From: Haloarcula rubripromontorii
GTDB lineage: Archaea; Halobacteriota; Halobacteria; Halobacteriales; Haloarculaceae
DNA length: 37,475 nt
Assembly (NCBI RefSeq): GCF_001280425.1
Contig: NZ_LIUF01000004.1
Coordinates: 252,329-289,803, forward strand
Direction: 5' to 3'
This document shows, one piece after another, positions 1-9,335 of the stretch. How positions within the stretch are numbered: position 1 is the stretch's first letter; every line of letters starts with the position of its first letter. The notes below the pieces were generated by a model. The model saw nothing but the letters and a program-made list of their open reading frames with translations. It did no database searches and was not told the origin of the DNA. Made by a program: the position numbers and the translations under genes.

Positions 1-136
1 TCACCGATTCAGACCGGCAGCGCGGGCAACAGAGGCCCTCGCGCCAGCGAACCTGCTCCAGCAGGTTCGCGGCGCTCTCCTCTGAACTCAGCAATTCAAA
101 TGGGAACATTGCGTCCGGGTGACGCGTTCGCGTCAC
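1..136 (-). CDS. IS1595-family transposase, N-terminal part only
   Basis: This is the first ~45 codons of a minus-strand transposase whose remainder is beyond the left edge. It carries the first zinc-ribbon pair (C-x2-C) and matches the start of the complete transposase at 18241-19152. The longest start is at 136. An internal ATG at 109 beginning MFPFELLSSEE is an equally plausible start. Confidence 0.8.
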   Translation of the reverse strand, partial: MTRTRHPDAMFPFELLSSEESAANLLEQVRWREGLCCPRCRSESV

Positions 137-199
137 CCTTGCCCGCTACGCTTTCACAGCGACAGCTCTACCCGACCAACAATCTGCTTCGGAAGAGCG
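1..199 (-). mobile_element. IS1595-family element, left copy (partial, runs off window)
   Basis: Bases 1-199 appear identical, read by eye, to 19017-19215, which is the transposase-5' end of the complete IS copy on the right. Identity stops sharply after position 199, which fixes that end of the element. Both copies are in the same orientation, so the ~18 kb between them is bracketed like a composite transposon. The other end of this copy lies outside the window. Confidence 0.9.
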
Positions 200-204
200 T
201 ATAC

Positions 205-217
205 GATATATAAATTA
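205..217 (+). promoter_or_regulatory. AT-rich TATA-like box just outside the IS end
   Basis: A TATATAAATTA-like stretch sits a few bases beyond the IS boundary at 199. It could act as an archaeal TATA box, but it is ~150 bases upstream of the first gene (366), which is long for a haloarchaeal leader. It may instead belong to DNA that preceded the IS insertion. Weak evidence. Confidence 0.25.
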
Positions 218-293
218 GCAGAATTAATAGATGATTGGAAACGTGGGCTGAGAGAGGATCCTTCAGGAATCTGCGTACACCTAAATCGAAGTA

Positions 294-308
294 CTTGATA
301 TCATCAAG
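294..308. promoter_or_regulatory. 6-bp inverted repeat upstream of Usp gene
   Basis: CTTGAT and ATCAAG form a perfect inverted repeat around a 3-base spacer, about 58 bases before the Usp start at 366. The size and symmetry fit a dimeric regulator site, but short palindromes arise by chance and no second copy was found. Confidence 0.25.
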
Positions 309-365
309 GATAGGGGGACTCCCACCCTTGATGTGGCTACCGGACGAACTCCATATTATCTACTG

Positions 366-1223
366 ATGTTCGATAACATCCTCGTCCCGACTGACGGAAG
401 CGACTGTGCACAGGCAGCTGTCGGGTACGCCGCAGATCTGGCGAGACGCTATGACGCGAGAGTACACGCGCTCTGTGTGGTCGATTCCAGAACGCTCGAA
501 AATGCCCCGCAGTACGACCAAACCAAGAAAGAACGTGAGGAGGTCGCTGAAAGGACCTGCGATGACATTTCTGTGAGTGACGTACCCGTTGAACAAGCTG
601 TCCGTACTGACATCCCACACAAGGCGATTCTCAGGTACACGACCGAACAGGACATCGATCTCGTCGTGATGGGGACACACGGTCGGACCGGCGTCGAACG
701 GTATCTACTCGGGAGTGTCACCGAGAAGGTTGTCCGGCTCTCGGATGTGCCAGTATTAACGGTCAAGGCGGAAGACGACGGCAAGGTTACGTACCCCTAC
801 ACCGACATCTTGGTGCCGACCGACGGAAGTGAGGGATCTGAGGCCGCTATTGACCCAGCTGTCGATGTTGCAAGCACCTACGATGCTCGCCTCCATGCCC
901 TCTCGGTCATCGATACGATGGCAATGGGCATTGATGTCCGTTCAGGTGCAATCCTCGACGCACTCGAAGAATCGGCCCAATCCGCGGTAGAAACCATCGA
1001 AAAGCAAGCGACCCAAGCGTCCGTGTCTGCAGTCGAAACCGAGATCGAACACGGGAGTCCCTACCGAGGGATTCGTTCCTACGTTGAGGAGCACGATATC
1101 GATCTCGTCGTAATGGGAACCCACGGACGCAGCGGTATCGAGCGATACCTTCTCGGAAGCGTGGCTGAAAAGACAGTGCGCACGTCACCAGTTCCTGTCA
1201 TGACCGTTCGCCAGTCAGAGTGA
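366..1223 (+). CDS. tandem universal stress protein (two UspA domains)
   Basis: This 285-aa cytoplasmic protein has two complete UspA (Rossmann-like, nucleotide-binding) domains in tandem. Each begins with a strand plus VPTDGS and ends with the ATP-binding signature G-T-H-G-R-(T/S)-G followed by YLLGSV. Family members of this kind bind ATP and help cells survive stress; the specific partner is unknown. An in-frame GTG at 333 would add 11 residues, but the family starts directly at MFDNILVPTDGS, so ATG 366 is preferred. The gene lies 158 bases upstream of a P-type cation ATPase in the same direction, and Usp proteins recur next to ion transporters in this block, so a link to ion or energy stress is inferred. 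Confidence 0.93.
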   Translation: MFDNILVPTDGSDCAQAAVGYAADLARRYDARVHALCVVDSRTLENAPQYDQTKKEREEVAERTCDDISVSDVPVEQAVRTDIPHKAILRYTTEQDIDLVVMGTHGRTGVERYLLGSVTEKVVRLSDVPVLTVKAEDDGKVTYPYTDILVPTDGSEGSEAAIDPAVDVASTYDARLHALSVIDTMAMGIDVRSGAILDALEESAQSAVETIEKQATQASVSAVETEIEHGSPYRGIRSYVEEHDIDLVVMGTHGRSGIERYLLGSVAEKTVRTSPVPVMTVRQSE

Positions 1224-1381
1224 ACCAGCGGTCAGGAATCTCTTTTGGACTGTCTCACGGCGTAGAATCTACCGTTCTCAATACTGACTCCGTCCTGAAT
1301 CGCCCCTATGGTCAAAGGGTACCCTGCTTCTGTACTCGACGCTGACCACTAAGTCGCCCCCCAGCGTACTTCCGATAACTA

Positions 1382-4126
1382 ATGGCTGTCTCCGCTTCGA
1401 CGGACACCGAATCCTGGTATTCGCGGGGGTTAAGCCAGATTTACGACTCTCTTGACGCCGATTCAGATGGTCTCTCGACCGAGGAAGCTGAAAGCCGACG
1501 CTCTGAACACGGCCCAAATCGCCTCCCAAAGGCAAAGCCGGTCACCGTGTGGCAGATCTTCCTCCGTCAGTTCAAGAACCCGCTCATCTACATTCTCGCT
1601 ATCGCGGCAATCGTCTCGTTCGCCATTGGCGAAGAGACTGACGCTGGATTCATCGCCCTGGTGCTGTTGATCAACGCTCTTGTCGGGGGCATCCAAGAGT
1701 GGCGTGCGGAACGCAGCAGTCAGGCACTTCAGCAACTCGTCCGTACCCGCGCGACGGTCATCCGCGATGGGGAGACACGCGACATCGATGGGGAAGACGT
1801 GGTTCCGGGCGACGTCGTCCTCCTTGAATCGGGCTATCGCGTTCCTGCAGACATTCGTCTGGTCTCCACGCATGGTCTGGAAATCGACGAGTCGGCACTC
1901 ACTGGTGAATCAGCACCCGTTCTGAAAGACGAGGAGTGGGCAGGCGACGACCGTGCTTCACTCGGGGATCGGCGCAATATGGCCTACGCTGGCACTGTGG
2001 TTAATCGGGGACGGGGACGTGGTATCGTCGTCGAAACGGGTGCGGACACGGTCGTCGGCCGACTGGCAGAGGACGTTACGGCCGTCGAGGGTGGGCAACC
2101 GCCACTCGTGACGCGCATGGAGCGGTTCACCCGTATTGTCGGTCTTGTCGTCCTCGTCGCCGCGGCGCTCACAGCGCTTCTCGGGATTTTCGTCCAGCAG
2201 TACGATGCCGTGGAGATGTTCCTGTTCGCCGTGGCACTGGCCGTGTCGGCGATTCCTGAAGGGCTTCCTGTTGGGATTACGGTCGCGTTGGGCGTCGCTA
2301 GCCGACGAATGGCGAAAGTCGGTGTCATCGTTCGTCGCCTAGTGGCTGTCGAGGGGCTTGGCAGCTGTACGATGATCGCGTCGGACAAGACGGGGACGCT
2401 GACGGCGAACGAACTGACCGTCAAACAGGTGCAACTTCCCGATGGAAGCACGTTTGAGGTGACCGGCGAAGGGTATGCTCCAGAAGGGAACATCCTCCAA
2501 GACGGTCATCCTCCGAAGCCAGACCTCGCCGATGAGTTGTCTCGTCTCGCCCGAGCGTCTGTGCTCTGCAACGAGGGCCACCTGTCTCGACGGAACGACG
2601 AGTGGACGTGGCGCGGTGACCCGACTGACATTGCCCTCCTCGCCCTCGGTCGCAAGCTCGGGTGGTCTCGCCAGTCGGCGCTCGATGCGCATCCACAGAT
2701 CGACGAGATTCCCTTCGAGCCCGAACAGCGCTATGCGGCGACGTTCCACCGGACAGACGACGAGACGCGGGTATTCGTCAAGGGCGCGCCCGAGCGTGTT
2801 CTGGAAATGTGTGCGGATGCAAGCGAGGGCGAATTTTCACAGCCAGCCCTCCAGCAACAGGCAAACGAGATGGCCCACAACGGGTACCGCGTGCTCGTTG
2901 TTGCGGAAGGAACAGTGGAGACCGACGGGGACCTGGGACAGCCGCCTTCCGAACCAACCGACCTGACGTTTCTGGGCTTTCTCGGGCTGATCGATCCACT
3001 TCGAACCGGTGTCGAGGAGGCGATTGCGTCGGCGCAGCAGGCAGGTATCACAGTCACGATGATTACCGGAGACCATCCGGAGACGGCACTCGCCATCGCC
3101 CGTAATCTCGGACTTGCCGAGTCGTCAGACGAGGTTACCACTGGTGCCGAACTCATGGACGCCTCGCAAGAGAAACTCGAAGAAATCCTCGAAAAGACCC
3201 TGGTGTTCGCACGCGTCTCGCCGGACCAGAAACTCAAGATCGTCGAAGCTGCCCGAGGGATGGGACACTACGTAGCCGTCACGGGTGACGGGGTCAACGA
3301 CGCACCGGCGCTTCGACAGGCAAACATTGGGATCGCTATGGGGAAGATGGGAACCGATGTTGCCCGGGATGCGGCCGAACTCGTCATCAGCGACGACAAC
3401 TTTGCGACGATAGTCGCCGGTATCGAACAGGGCCGTGTCGCGTTCGACAACATCCGCAAGGTGATTTTCTTGCTTATCTCCACCGGCGCTGGCGAAGTCG
3501 CCCTCGTCCTGTTGAGCCTGGCGGCCGGACTGCCACTCCCGCTGGTGCCCGTCCAGATCCTCTGGCTGAACCTCGTCACGAACGGGATTCAGGACGTCGC
3601 CCTCGCCTTCGAACCCAAGGAGGGAGACGTATTGAATCGTCCACCACGCTCGCCGGACGAACGAATCTTCAATCAGATTATGATCGAACGAACGCTCGTC
3701 GCCGCGCTGGTGATCGGCGTGATCGGGTTCGGGACGTTCGTCTGGTTGCTGGACCAGGGGCTCTCGGAGGCTGCCGTCCGCAACCACCTGCTCCTCCTGG
3801 TAGTCCTGTTCCAGATGGTTAACATCGGTAATGCCCGATCCGAGACGACGTCGCTGTTCCAACTCTCACCGTTCCGGAGCCCGATATTGCTCACCGGGAC
3901 GATTACAGCGTTCCTGGTCCACCTCGGGGCGATGTACTTCCCGCCCGCTCAGGCGGTCCTCGGAACCGCACCTGTCGCGCTGGAACAGTGGCTCGTTCTC
4001 GGCGGGATTGCCCTGACCATCGCTGTCGCTATCGAACTCCACAAACTGAGCTGGAAAGCGCGGTACCCCCCACGCTCTGAGACAGAGGGACAATCACCCT
4101 CGAAAACTCACGACAAAGAAGTGTAG
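1382..4126 (+). CDS. P2-type cation-transporting ATPase, complete
   Basis: This 914-aa membrane pump is full length for P2 ATPases (Ca2+/Na+/H+ type). Visible in order are an N-terminal cation-ATPase domain, the TGES loop of the actuator domain (T174-S177), PEGLP in M4 (P292-P296), the phosphorylation site DKTGTLT (D335), the nucleotide-domain KGAPE, and the hinge TGDGVNDAP (from T634), then six more membrane segments. M4 PEGLP and the glutamate in M5 (GAGEVALVLL) resemble SERCA/PMR1 ion ligands. M6 reads NLVTNGIQD rather than NLVTDG, so the transported ion cannot be assigned safely. The start has no strong upstream Shine-Dalgarno sequence and may be leaderless. It converges with a Usp gene, with 27 bases between stops. 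Confidence 0.93.
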   Translation: MAVSASTDTESWYSRGLSQIYDSLDADSDGLSTEEAESRRSEHGPNRLPKAKPVTVWQIFLRQFKNPLIYILAIAAIVSFAIGEETDAGFIALVLLINALVGGIQEWRAERSSQALQQLVRTRATVIRDGETRDIDGEDVVPGDVVLLESGYRVPADIRLVSTHGLEIDESALTGESAPVLKDEEWAGDDRASLGDRRNMAYAGTVVNRGRGRGIVVETGADTVVGRLAEDVTAVEGGQPPLVTRMERFTRIVGLVVLVAAALTALLGIFVQQYDAVEMFLFAVALAVSAIPEGLPVGITVALGVASRRMAKVGVIVRRLVAVEGLGSCTMIASDKTGTLTANELTVKQVQLPDGSTFEVTGEGYAPEGNILQDGHPPKPDLADELSRLARASVLCNEGHLSRRNDEWTWRGDPTDIALLALGRKLGWSRQSALDAHPQIDEIPFEPEQRYAATFHRTDDETRVFVKGAPERVLEMCADASEGEFSQPALQQQANEMAHNGYRVLVVAEGTVETDGDLGQPPSEPTDLTFLGFLGLIDPLRTGVEEAIASAQQAGITVTMITGDHPETALAIARNLGLAESSDEVTTGAELMDASQEKLEEILEKTLVFARVSPDQKLKIVEAARGMGHYVAVTGDGVNDAPALRQANIGIAMGKMGTDVARDAAELVISDDNFATIVAGIEQGRVAFDNIRKVIFLLISTGAGEVALVLLSLAAGLPLPLVPVQILWLNLVTNGIQDVALAFEPKEGDVLNRPPRSPDERIFNQIMIERTLVAALVIGVIGFGTFVWLLDQGLSEAAVRNHLLLLVVLFQMVNIGNARSETTSLFQLSPFRSPILLTGTITAFLVHLGAMYFPPAQAVLGTAPVALEQWLVLGGIALTIAVAIELHKLSWKARYPPRSETEGQSPSKTHDKEV

Positions 4127-4153
4127 GGATCGAAGGGTGTTGGTACCTCAGTC

Positions 4154-4567
4154 CTACTCCTCGCCCCGAACAGTTAGTACGGGAACAGGCGACCGTCGAA
4201 CCACTCGTTCGGCGACGCTTCCCATAACGACCCGGTCGAGACCGGTTCGACCGTGGGTCCCCATGATGACCATGTCGATGCCGTGCTCGGAGACGTATGA
4301 CAGAATCTCTTCGTGCGGATTCCCCTCTGCGATCTCTGTCACGACCGTCAGACCAGCCTGCGTTCCGGCCACCTCGACATCTCGTACTGCTTGGCGACCT
4401 TCGTCTCGGAGTGTTTCGAGTAACGGTCCAGAACGGGCTAATCGGGTATCGACGACGTACAGGGCGTGAAGAGTCGCATCCCACTGTGACGCGATTTCTA
4501 TGCCGTGCTCGAGCGCGGCGTTCGCTCCATAACTTCCGTCTGTCGGAACCAAGATGTCGTCGTACAT
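4154..4567 (-). CDS. single-domain universal stress protein
   Basis: This 137-aa protein is one UspA domain, the usual family length. It starts MYDDILVPTDGS and carries the ATP-binding signature GTHGRTGLDRVVMGSV near residues 104-119, ending PVPVLTVRG. It is cytoplasmic and probably ATP-binding, with a stress role inferred from family. It is transcribed convergently with the P-type ATPase. The haem membrane protein on the same strand starts 826 bases upstream and ends at 4743, leaving 175 non-coding bases between the two genes that hold nothing recognisable. Confidence 0.92.
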   Translation of the reverse strand: MYDDILVPTDGSYGANAALEHGIEIASQWDATLHALYVVDTRLARSGPLLETLRDEGRQAVRDVEVAGTQAGLTVVTEIAEGNPHEEILSYVSEHGIDMVIMGTHGRTGLDRVVMGSVAERVVRRSPVPVLTVRGEE

Positions 4568-4742
4568 ACCCTCCCTTAGAACGGAGGCGCTATCAAGGCT
4601 ACACCGGTAACGGCTGTCCGCGTCATCGCTACGCCCACCTGACCTATATTCTCTATCTATTCATCACCGAACGAAAAGCCGTGTTGGAGTCTATTTGATG
4701 GGACAATCCTCTGTGGAATCATCATAGACCTATTGAATCAAG

Positions 4743-5393
4743 TTATGAGATACCACTTGGATATTTCCCGTGCTTCCGGTAGTGGGCAACGACCTTGAGG
4801 AATGCACCAATGTGCAGTCCGACGATGATGACGATCGAGAGCGCGTAGAGGAGGTGAAGTGGATCCTCTGTCGGGCCCCCGCCTCGAAGGAAAGTCTGGT
4901 CGTAGATATGTACCGTAAAGAGCCAGAACATGACGTACGTTCCGTGGCTCTGGTGCCACTTCCAGGCTTTGGGCCCCATGAGTCGATACGCCCAGATGTT
5001 CGACGTGAACAGGAGAACAACAGCGATTACAACACCGACGAGAGCAGCGAACGCCCACGCGCTCATGCCCACCACGAATCCGACGACGTCCCACCCGAAC
5101 AACTGGAACACCAAGAGCACGTGTCCCAGAGACCAGATTACGAACCAGATGCCGAGTTCAGATCGAAAGTACAGCGGGAAATTCCCCTCGAACCGCTGAT
5201 TGATCGACGGCCAGATCTTCGTCACCGGCCCGATAATCAGTACCAGAAACAGAAGGAACCAGGGAACGGCGGCGATGATCCGCGAAAACCTGTATCCGGC
5301 GGCCCACAACAACGCTGCTAACGCGAGACTTCCAACGACGACGGCAGCGTGGTGATTGCCGCGATTGAACGGATCGACGGTCATTTCCATCAT
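4743..5393 (-). CDS. ferric reductase-like transmembrane protein (MsrQ/YedZ-like haem protein)
   Basis: This 216-aa integral membrane protein has about six hydrophobic helices. Histidines are placed as in ferric-reductase-like/MsrQ cytochromes: an HVLL helix (LGHVLLVFQ), WKWHQSHGTYVMFW, and VHIYDQTF in the following helix. The family binds b-type haem and moves electrons across the membrane, for example to methionine sulfoxide reductase MsrP or to metals. No MsrP-like partner is visible nearby, although an exported 2Fe-2S ferredoxin is encoded at 15172. Three possible starts lie in the first four codons (MMEM). The 243 bases up to the divergent antiporter gene must hold both promoters, but no clear box was recognised. 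Confidence 0.78.
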   Translation of the reverse strand: MMEMTVDPFNRGNHHAAVVVGSLALAALLWAAGYRFSRIIAAVPWFLLFLVLIIGPVTKIWPSINQRFEGNFPLYFRSELGIWFVIWSLGHVLLVFQLFGWDVVGFVVGMSAWAFAALVGVVIAVVLLFTSNIWAYRLMGPKAWKWHQSHGTYVMFWLFTVHIYDQTFLRGGGPTEDPLHLLYALSIVIIVGLHIGAFLKVVAHYRKHGKYPSGIS

Positions 5394-5636
5394 TATCGTT
5401 CACGCTCAACAAAAAATCACCGTGCATTGGGGTAGATGCCGGCGACCCCGACTAAATTGGAATAGTGGAGATCGCCCATTCAGCATCGACCATCCTCTTC
5501 TGTTCCATTGATTCAGTATGAATGGTGTATGGTATCTCGATGAGGTGTCTCTCCAATGTGCTGATCTCCTCGTAATGACCACTGCCCCCCGACAAAACTA
5601 ACCACCAACCGACGGAAGTTTCAGTTATCTACTCGG

Positions 5637-7361
5637 ATGGTTGCTGAACTAGCACTAACGACGGATCTTGCGATTATCCTCGTGGCGGCAGCCTTCGTCG
5701 CAATTTTCGCACATCAGACCGGCCAGCCCACTCTCGTCGGCTATCTCCTCACCGGACTGTTGCTCGGCCCCGCCGTTCTCGGCATCGTCGAATCCGGTGA
5801 GATCACCACAACGATGGCCGAACTGGGGCTGGCGTTCCTGTTGTTTCTGTTAGGGATCAAGATGCGAATCGAGGAGATACGGCCCATCTTTCACCCCATC
5901 ATCAAGATATCGCTCCCGCAGATGGCCCTCGTCTTTCTCGCCGGACTGGGCACCGCGATGGTACTCGGGTTTCCCGTCTGGGAAGCCCTGCTGATTGGGG
6001 CGGTCGTAATGTACAGCTCGACCGCGGTCGTCATCAAGATGTTGACCGACAAGGACGCGGTCACATCCCTCCCGGGGAAGATAGACGTCGGCGTCCTTCT
6101 CGTTCAGGATGTTGTCGTCGTGGTTCTACTCACACTATTGGCTTCAGGTCGCCCCGAGAGCGCAGCTGATCTCGGCATCACACTCCTCACGATCTTCGGT
6201 CTGGTAGCCAGTATCGGGGTGATAACTGTCGCGGCTACGCGACATCTGTTGCCCGAACTGTTCCGGCGTATCGCGGACGATAAAGACGCGTTCTTTCTGG
6301 TCGCAGTTGCGTGGGCATTCCTGTTCATTCTCGTTTTTGACGAGCTCGAGCTCTCCATCGAAATGGGTGCATTTCTAGCCGGTGTGTCACTCGCGCAACT
6401 CCCGTATAGTACGGAACTCCGCGACCGCATCTCTCCACTAACGAATCTGTTCATACTGATATTCTTCGTCTCGATCGGGTTGCAGCTGGAGGCAGGAGAC
6501 CTATTCGTGTACTGGTGGGAGGCCGTTGTCGCCGCCTTCGTCCTGATTCCGGCCAAGTTTCTCATCTTCTTCACACTCCTCGACTGGCAGGGATTCAGCC
6601 TCGAGACGACGTTTCTCGGCAGCGTGAACATGATTCAAGTCAGCGAGTTCGCGCTCGTTGCCGGAGCCGTTGCAGTCGCCGAAGGATTCGTCGGGGAACC
6701 CATCCTCGGCTTTCTCAGCCTGCTGGCCGTGCTTACGATGAGCATCTCCGTATATGTCATCAAGTACAACCAGCAACTGTACGAGCGGCTGTACCCGTTC
6801 TTGAGTCGCTGGGAGACGGCTGGCAAAGAAGGCGTGATCGAACAGAAGCGCTATCGAGACCACGCGGTCGTGATCGGGTACGACGAGTTGACACGGGGTG
6901 TCCTCCCTCGGCTTGAAGAGTTCTACGACGACGTCGTCGTCATCGACCGAAAAGTCGCACACATCGAGGAGCTCGAAGACGCCGGGTACGACGTCGTCTA
7001 TGGCGACTTTCGCCACGCCGAGATTCGGAACGAGAGCGGGCTGAAACGGGCCGATTTCGTTCTCTCGTCGTCAGCCGAACCCGATGTGAACAAGGCGCTA
7101 CTCGCAGATGTCAGCGAGAGAACGACGGTTTTCGTCGAAGCCGAGTGGCCCCAGGATGCTCGTGAGCTCTACGATCACGGTGCCCATTACGTCGTGTTGA
7201 GCCCGCAACTCACCGCCGAACGGCTCGCAGAGTACCTTGACGCGTACTTCGAGGACCGTGAGGTGTTCAGTGTGGCTGCAGAGACCGATATCGTGAACTC
7301 ACGACGTTCTGGCACGGTTTCCGGGCCGGGCGGGGATTCGGACGGTGGTTTCGGTGAGTGA
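5637..7361 (+). CDS. CPA2-family cation/proton antiporter with C-terminal RCK-like domain
   Basis: This 574-aa KefB/KefC-like protein has about twelve membrane helices in residues 1-385, including the conserved QD pair of the CPA2 ion path (Q157-D158), then an RCK (TrkA-N-like) domain around 406-545. Family members exchange K+ or Na+ for H+ under nucleotide or ligand control. The RCK nucleotide loop is unusual: the expected GxGxxG is replaced by GYDELTRG, so NAD(H) binding may be lost or changed. The C-terminal tail is glycine-rich. The gene overlaps the next antiporter gene by 8-17 bases, so the two are surely co-transcribed. Confidence 0.9.
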   Translation: MVAELALTTDLAIILVAAAFVAIFAHQTGQPTLVGYLLTGLLLGPAVLGIVESGEITTTMAELGLAFLLFLLGIKMRIEEIRPIFHPIIKISLPQMALVFLAGLGTAMVLGFPVWEALLIGAVVMYSSTAVVIKMLTDKDAVTSLPGKIDVGVLLVQDVVVVVLLTLLASGRPESAADLGITLLTIFGLVASIGVITVAATRHLLPELFRRIADDKDAFFLVAVAWAFLFILVFDELELSIEMGAFLAGVSLAQLPYSTELRDRISPLTNLFILIFFVSIGLQLEAGDLFVYWWEAVVAAFVLIPAKFLIFFTLLDWQGFSLETTFLGSVNMIQVSEFALVAGAVAVAEGFVGEPILGFLSLLAVLTMSISVYVIKYNQQLYERLYPFLSRWETAGKEGVIEQKRYRDHAVVIGYDELTRGVLPRLEEFYDDVVVIDRKVAHIEELEDAGYDVVYGDFRHAEIRNESGLKRADFVLSSSAEPDVNKALLADVSERTTVFVEAEWPQDARELYDHGAHYVVLSPQLTAERLAEYLDAYFEDREVFSVAAETDIVNSRRSGTVSGPGGDSDGGFGE

Positions 7362-9048
7362 ACTCCTCACTGCGCTCTCGGTGGTCTTTGTCATCGGCGG
7401 AGCGTTCCTCTTCGTGGCACATCGGTTCAAGCTACCGATTGTTCCCTTCTTCATCTTTGCAGGAATCGTCGCAGGTCCATTCGTCGAGGAAGAACTCACG
7501 CTCGAACTCGCTCGCTATGGTATCGTCTTGCTCGTATTCACGTTCAGCGTGCAGATCCAGTTCGAGTCGGTCAGAACGGTGCTCAGTGACAGCGAGGTCA
7601 TCGCTCTCGGACAGACCGTGGTACTCGGTGGGATTGGAGTCATTGTTAGCGTGTTGATCGGTCTTCCGGCCGACCAGGCACTCTATATCGGTATCGCTGC
7701 TGCACTCTCCTCGACCATCGTCGGGACGGGGCTCCTCCGGACGGGGCGGTACAGAAATCTCGTCTACGGACGATTAGCCGAGTCGATCCACTACGTCCAG
7801 GATCTCATTGCGATCCTCCTCATCCTCGTCTTGAGTGCCGAGACGTTTGCCGCCGACCCCGTTGCAACGCAACTGGGGTATGGTGTCGTTCTAATCGGGG
7901 CCGCCGTCATCGTCAACAGACAGCTCTTCGATCTTCTCGGCCGAGTGTCGGGAGGATCCGACGAACTTATGCTCGTTAGTGTCATCGCTCTTCTCATCGC
8001 GTTCCTCGGCGCGGCTGAATTAGCCGGCGTCTCTCTCGCCGTCGGGGCGTTCGTCGCCGGCCTTGCAGTTCGCCGGGATCCGACCGAACATCTCGGGATG
8101 CTCAACGGTCTCCAATCGATTCGGGACTTCTTCACAGCCATCTTTTTCGTCACCCTCGGGACACTCGTGACCGTTCCAACCGTCGAGGTGATTATCATTG
8201 CGGGGCTCCTCACGATCCTGACAGTACTTGTCAAACCAGCAGTCACTATCTCCCTTTTACTGTACAAAGGCTACGAGGCGCGGTCAGCGACGCTCACGAG
8301 CCTCAATCTCGTGCAAGTGAGCGAGTTCGCTCTCATCATCGCCATCGAGGGACTGGTTGTCGGGATGCTAGCGCAACCAGTGTTCGCTGCCATCATTCTC
8401 GCGGCGACGGTGACAATGCTCACTTCTAGTCTCACCAGTCGCTATGACGAACGAATCTACCGGACACTCTCTGACCGTGGGCTTCTAAGAAAACAGTACG
8501 AGAAGGTTGACGAACGGAGCGCCGTGCCCGACGATATTGCCCACCACGTCATTATTGTCGGCTACGGTAGACAGGGGCGACGCCTCGTCGAAACGTGTGA
8601 AGCAAGCGATAGACCGTACGTCGTCGTCGAGAACGACCCTGTTCTGTTGCAGGACCTAGAATCGGAGTGTGAGGCGTATGTCTTCGGTGACGCGATGGAA
8701 CAGTATACTTGGACGAAGGCGAATGTTGAACGCGCAGAACTCGTCGTTTCGACTGTGGACTCGAACAGTGTCTCCAATTGGATACTGGCGCTTGCAGAGG
8801 ACGGAGACGTTGACATCGTCCTTCGTGCTCGAACGGTCTCGACAGCCCGTGACCTAATAGAACGGGGGGCGCTCTACGTGAGTGTCCCAGAGGTTCTGGC
8901 TGCTGAGCAGCTCGTCGAACACGTAGAGGCGGTGGCGGCAGGCGAGATCTCGGGGTCTGAAATACGAGCGGACTCTCTGGCGGAACTCGAACAACGGGCA
9001 GAGTCTGAGTATTACACCACGGCGGACGAGATCAAGGCAATGCGATGA
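7345..9048 (+). CDS. CPA2-family cation/proton antiporter with intact RCK domain
   Basis: This 567-aa protein has the same architecture as its upstream neighbour. About twelve helices include the QD pair at Q152-D153, and the RCK domain begins near residue 399 with an intact VGYGRQGRR nucleotide loop. It is likely a K+(Na+)/H+ antiporter gated by a nucleotide or by ions. The start is a GTG at 7345 or at 7354, both inside the end of the preceding gene, indicating translational coupling. The paralogues differ in length, QD-helix sequence and RCK loop. They could form a mixed dimer in which only this subunit senses nucleotide; that is inference. Confidence 0.9.
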   Translation: MVSVSELLTALSVVFVIGGAFLFVAHRFKLPIVPFFIFAGIVAGPFVEEELTLELARYGIVLLVFTFSVQIQFESVRTVLSDSEVIALGQTVVLGGIGVIVSVLIGLPADQALYIGIAAALSSTIVGTGLLRTGRYRNLVYGRLAESIHYVQDLIAILLILVLSAETFAADPVATQLGYGVVLIGAAVIVNRQLFDLLGRVSGGSDELMLVSVIALLIAFLGAAELAGVSLAVGAFVAGLAVRRDPTEHLGMLNGLQSIRDFFTAIFFVTLGTLVTVPTVEVIIIAGLLTILTVLVKPAVTISLLLYKGYEARSATLTSLNLVQVSEFALIIAIEGLVVGMLAQPVFAAIILAATVTMLTSSLTSRYDERIYRTLSDRGLLRKQYEKVDERSAVPDDIAHHVIIVGYGRQGRRLVETCEASDRPYVVVENDPVLLQDLESECEAYVFGDAMEQYTWTKANVERAELVVSTVDSNSVSNWILALAEDGDVDIVLRARTVSTARDLIERGALYVSVPEVLAAEQLVEHVEAVAAGEISGSEIRADSLAELEQRAESEYYTTADEIKAMR

Positions 9049-9209
9049 GGGACCGGCCGGACGCAATCGATAGAACAGAACCGTGAGTGTGCATTTTCGG
9101 ATCGGATGATTGAATCGGCCTTATTGAAACCCTCAATCGGTGATAAATTCCAGTATCCGTGCTGAATATAGGGCGCGAATCTTGCACAGCCGAACGATTC
9201 CACGCGGCA

Positions 9210-9215
9210 TTTTTT
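9210..9215 (+). terminator. T-run after antiporter operon (possible terminator)
   Basis: A run of six T follows a GC-rich stretch, 162 bases after the last antiporter stop. Archaeal transcription can end at such T-tracts. The rest of 9049-9335 shows no coding sequence; a minus-strand open frame there has no family resemblance. Confidence 0.25.
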
Positions 9216-9335
9216 ATTCGTAAAGTCAGCGCCTGGTAGTGGTACAGAGAGGCGAGAACTGACTGCTCCCGTTCGCTATCGTAAGGTTCGATGGAACACC
9301 CCGAGAGATAATACCTGGCAGTGCAAACTTGTAGC

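Noticed and set aside
9108..9155. GATTGA...TCAATC inverted repeat as a terminator hairpin
   Set aside because: The stem is only 6 bases with a ~19-base loop and no following T-run at that place.
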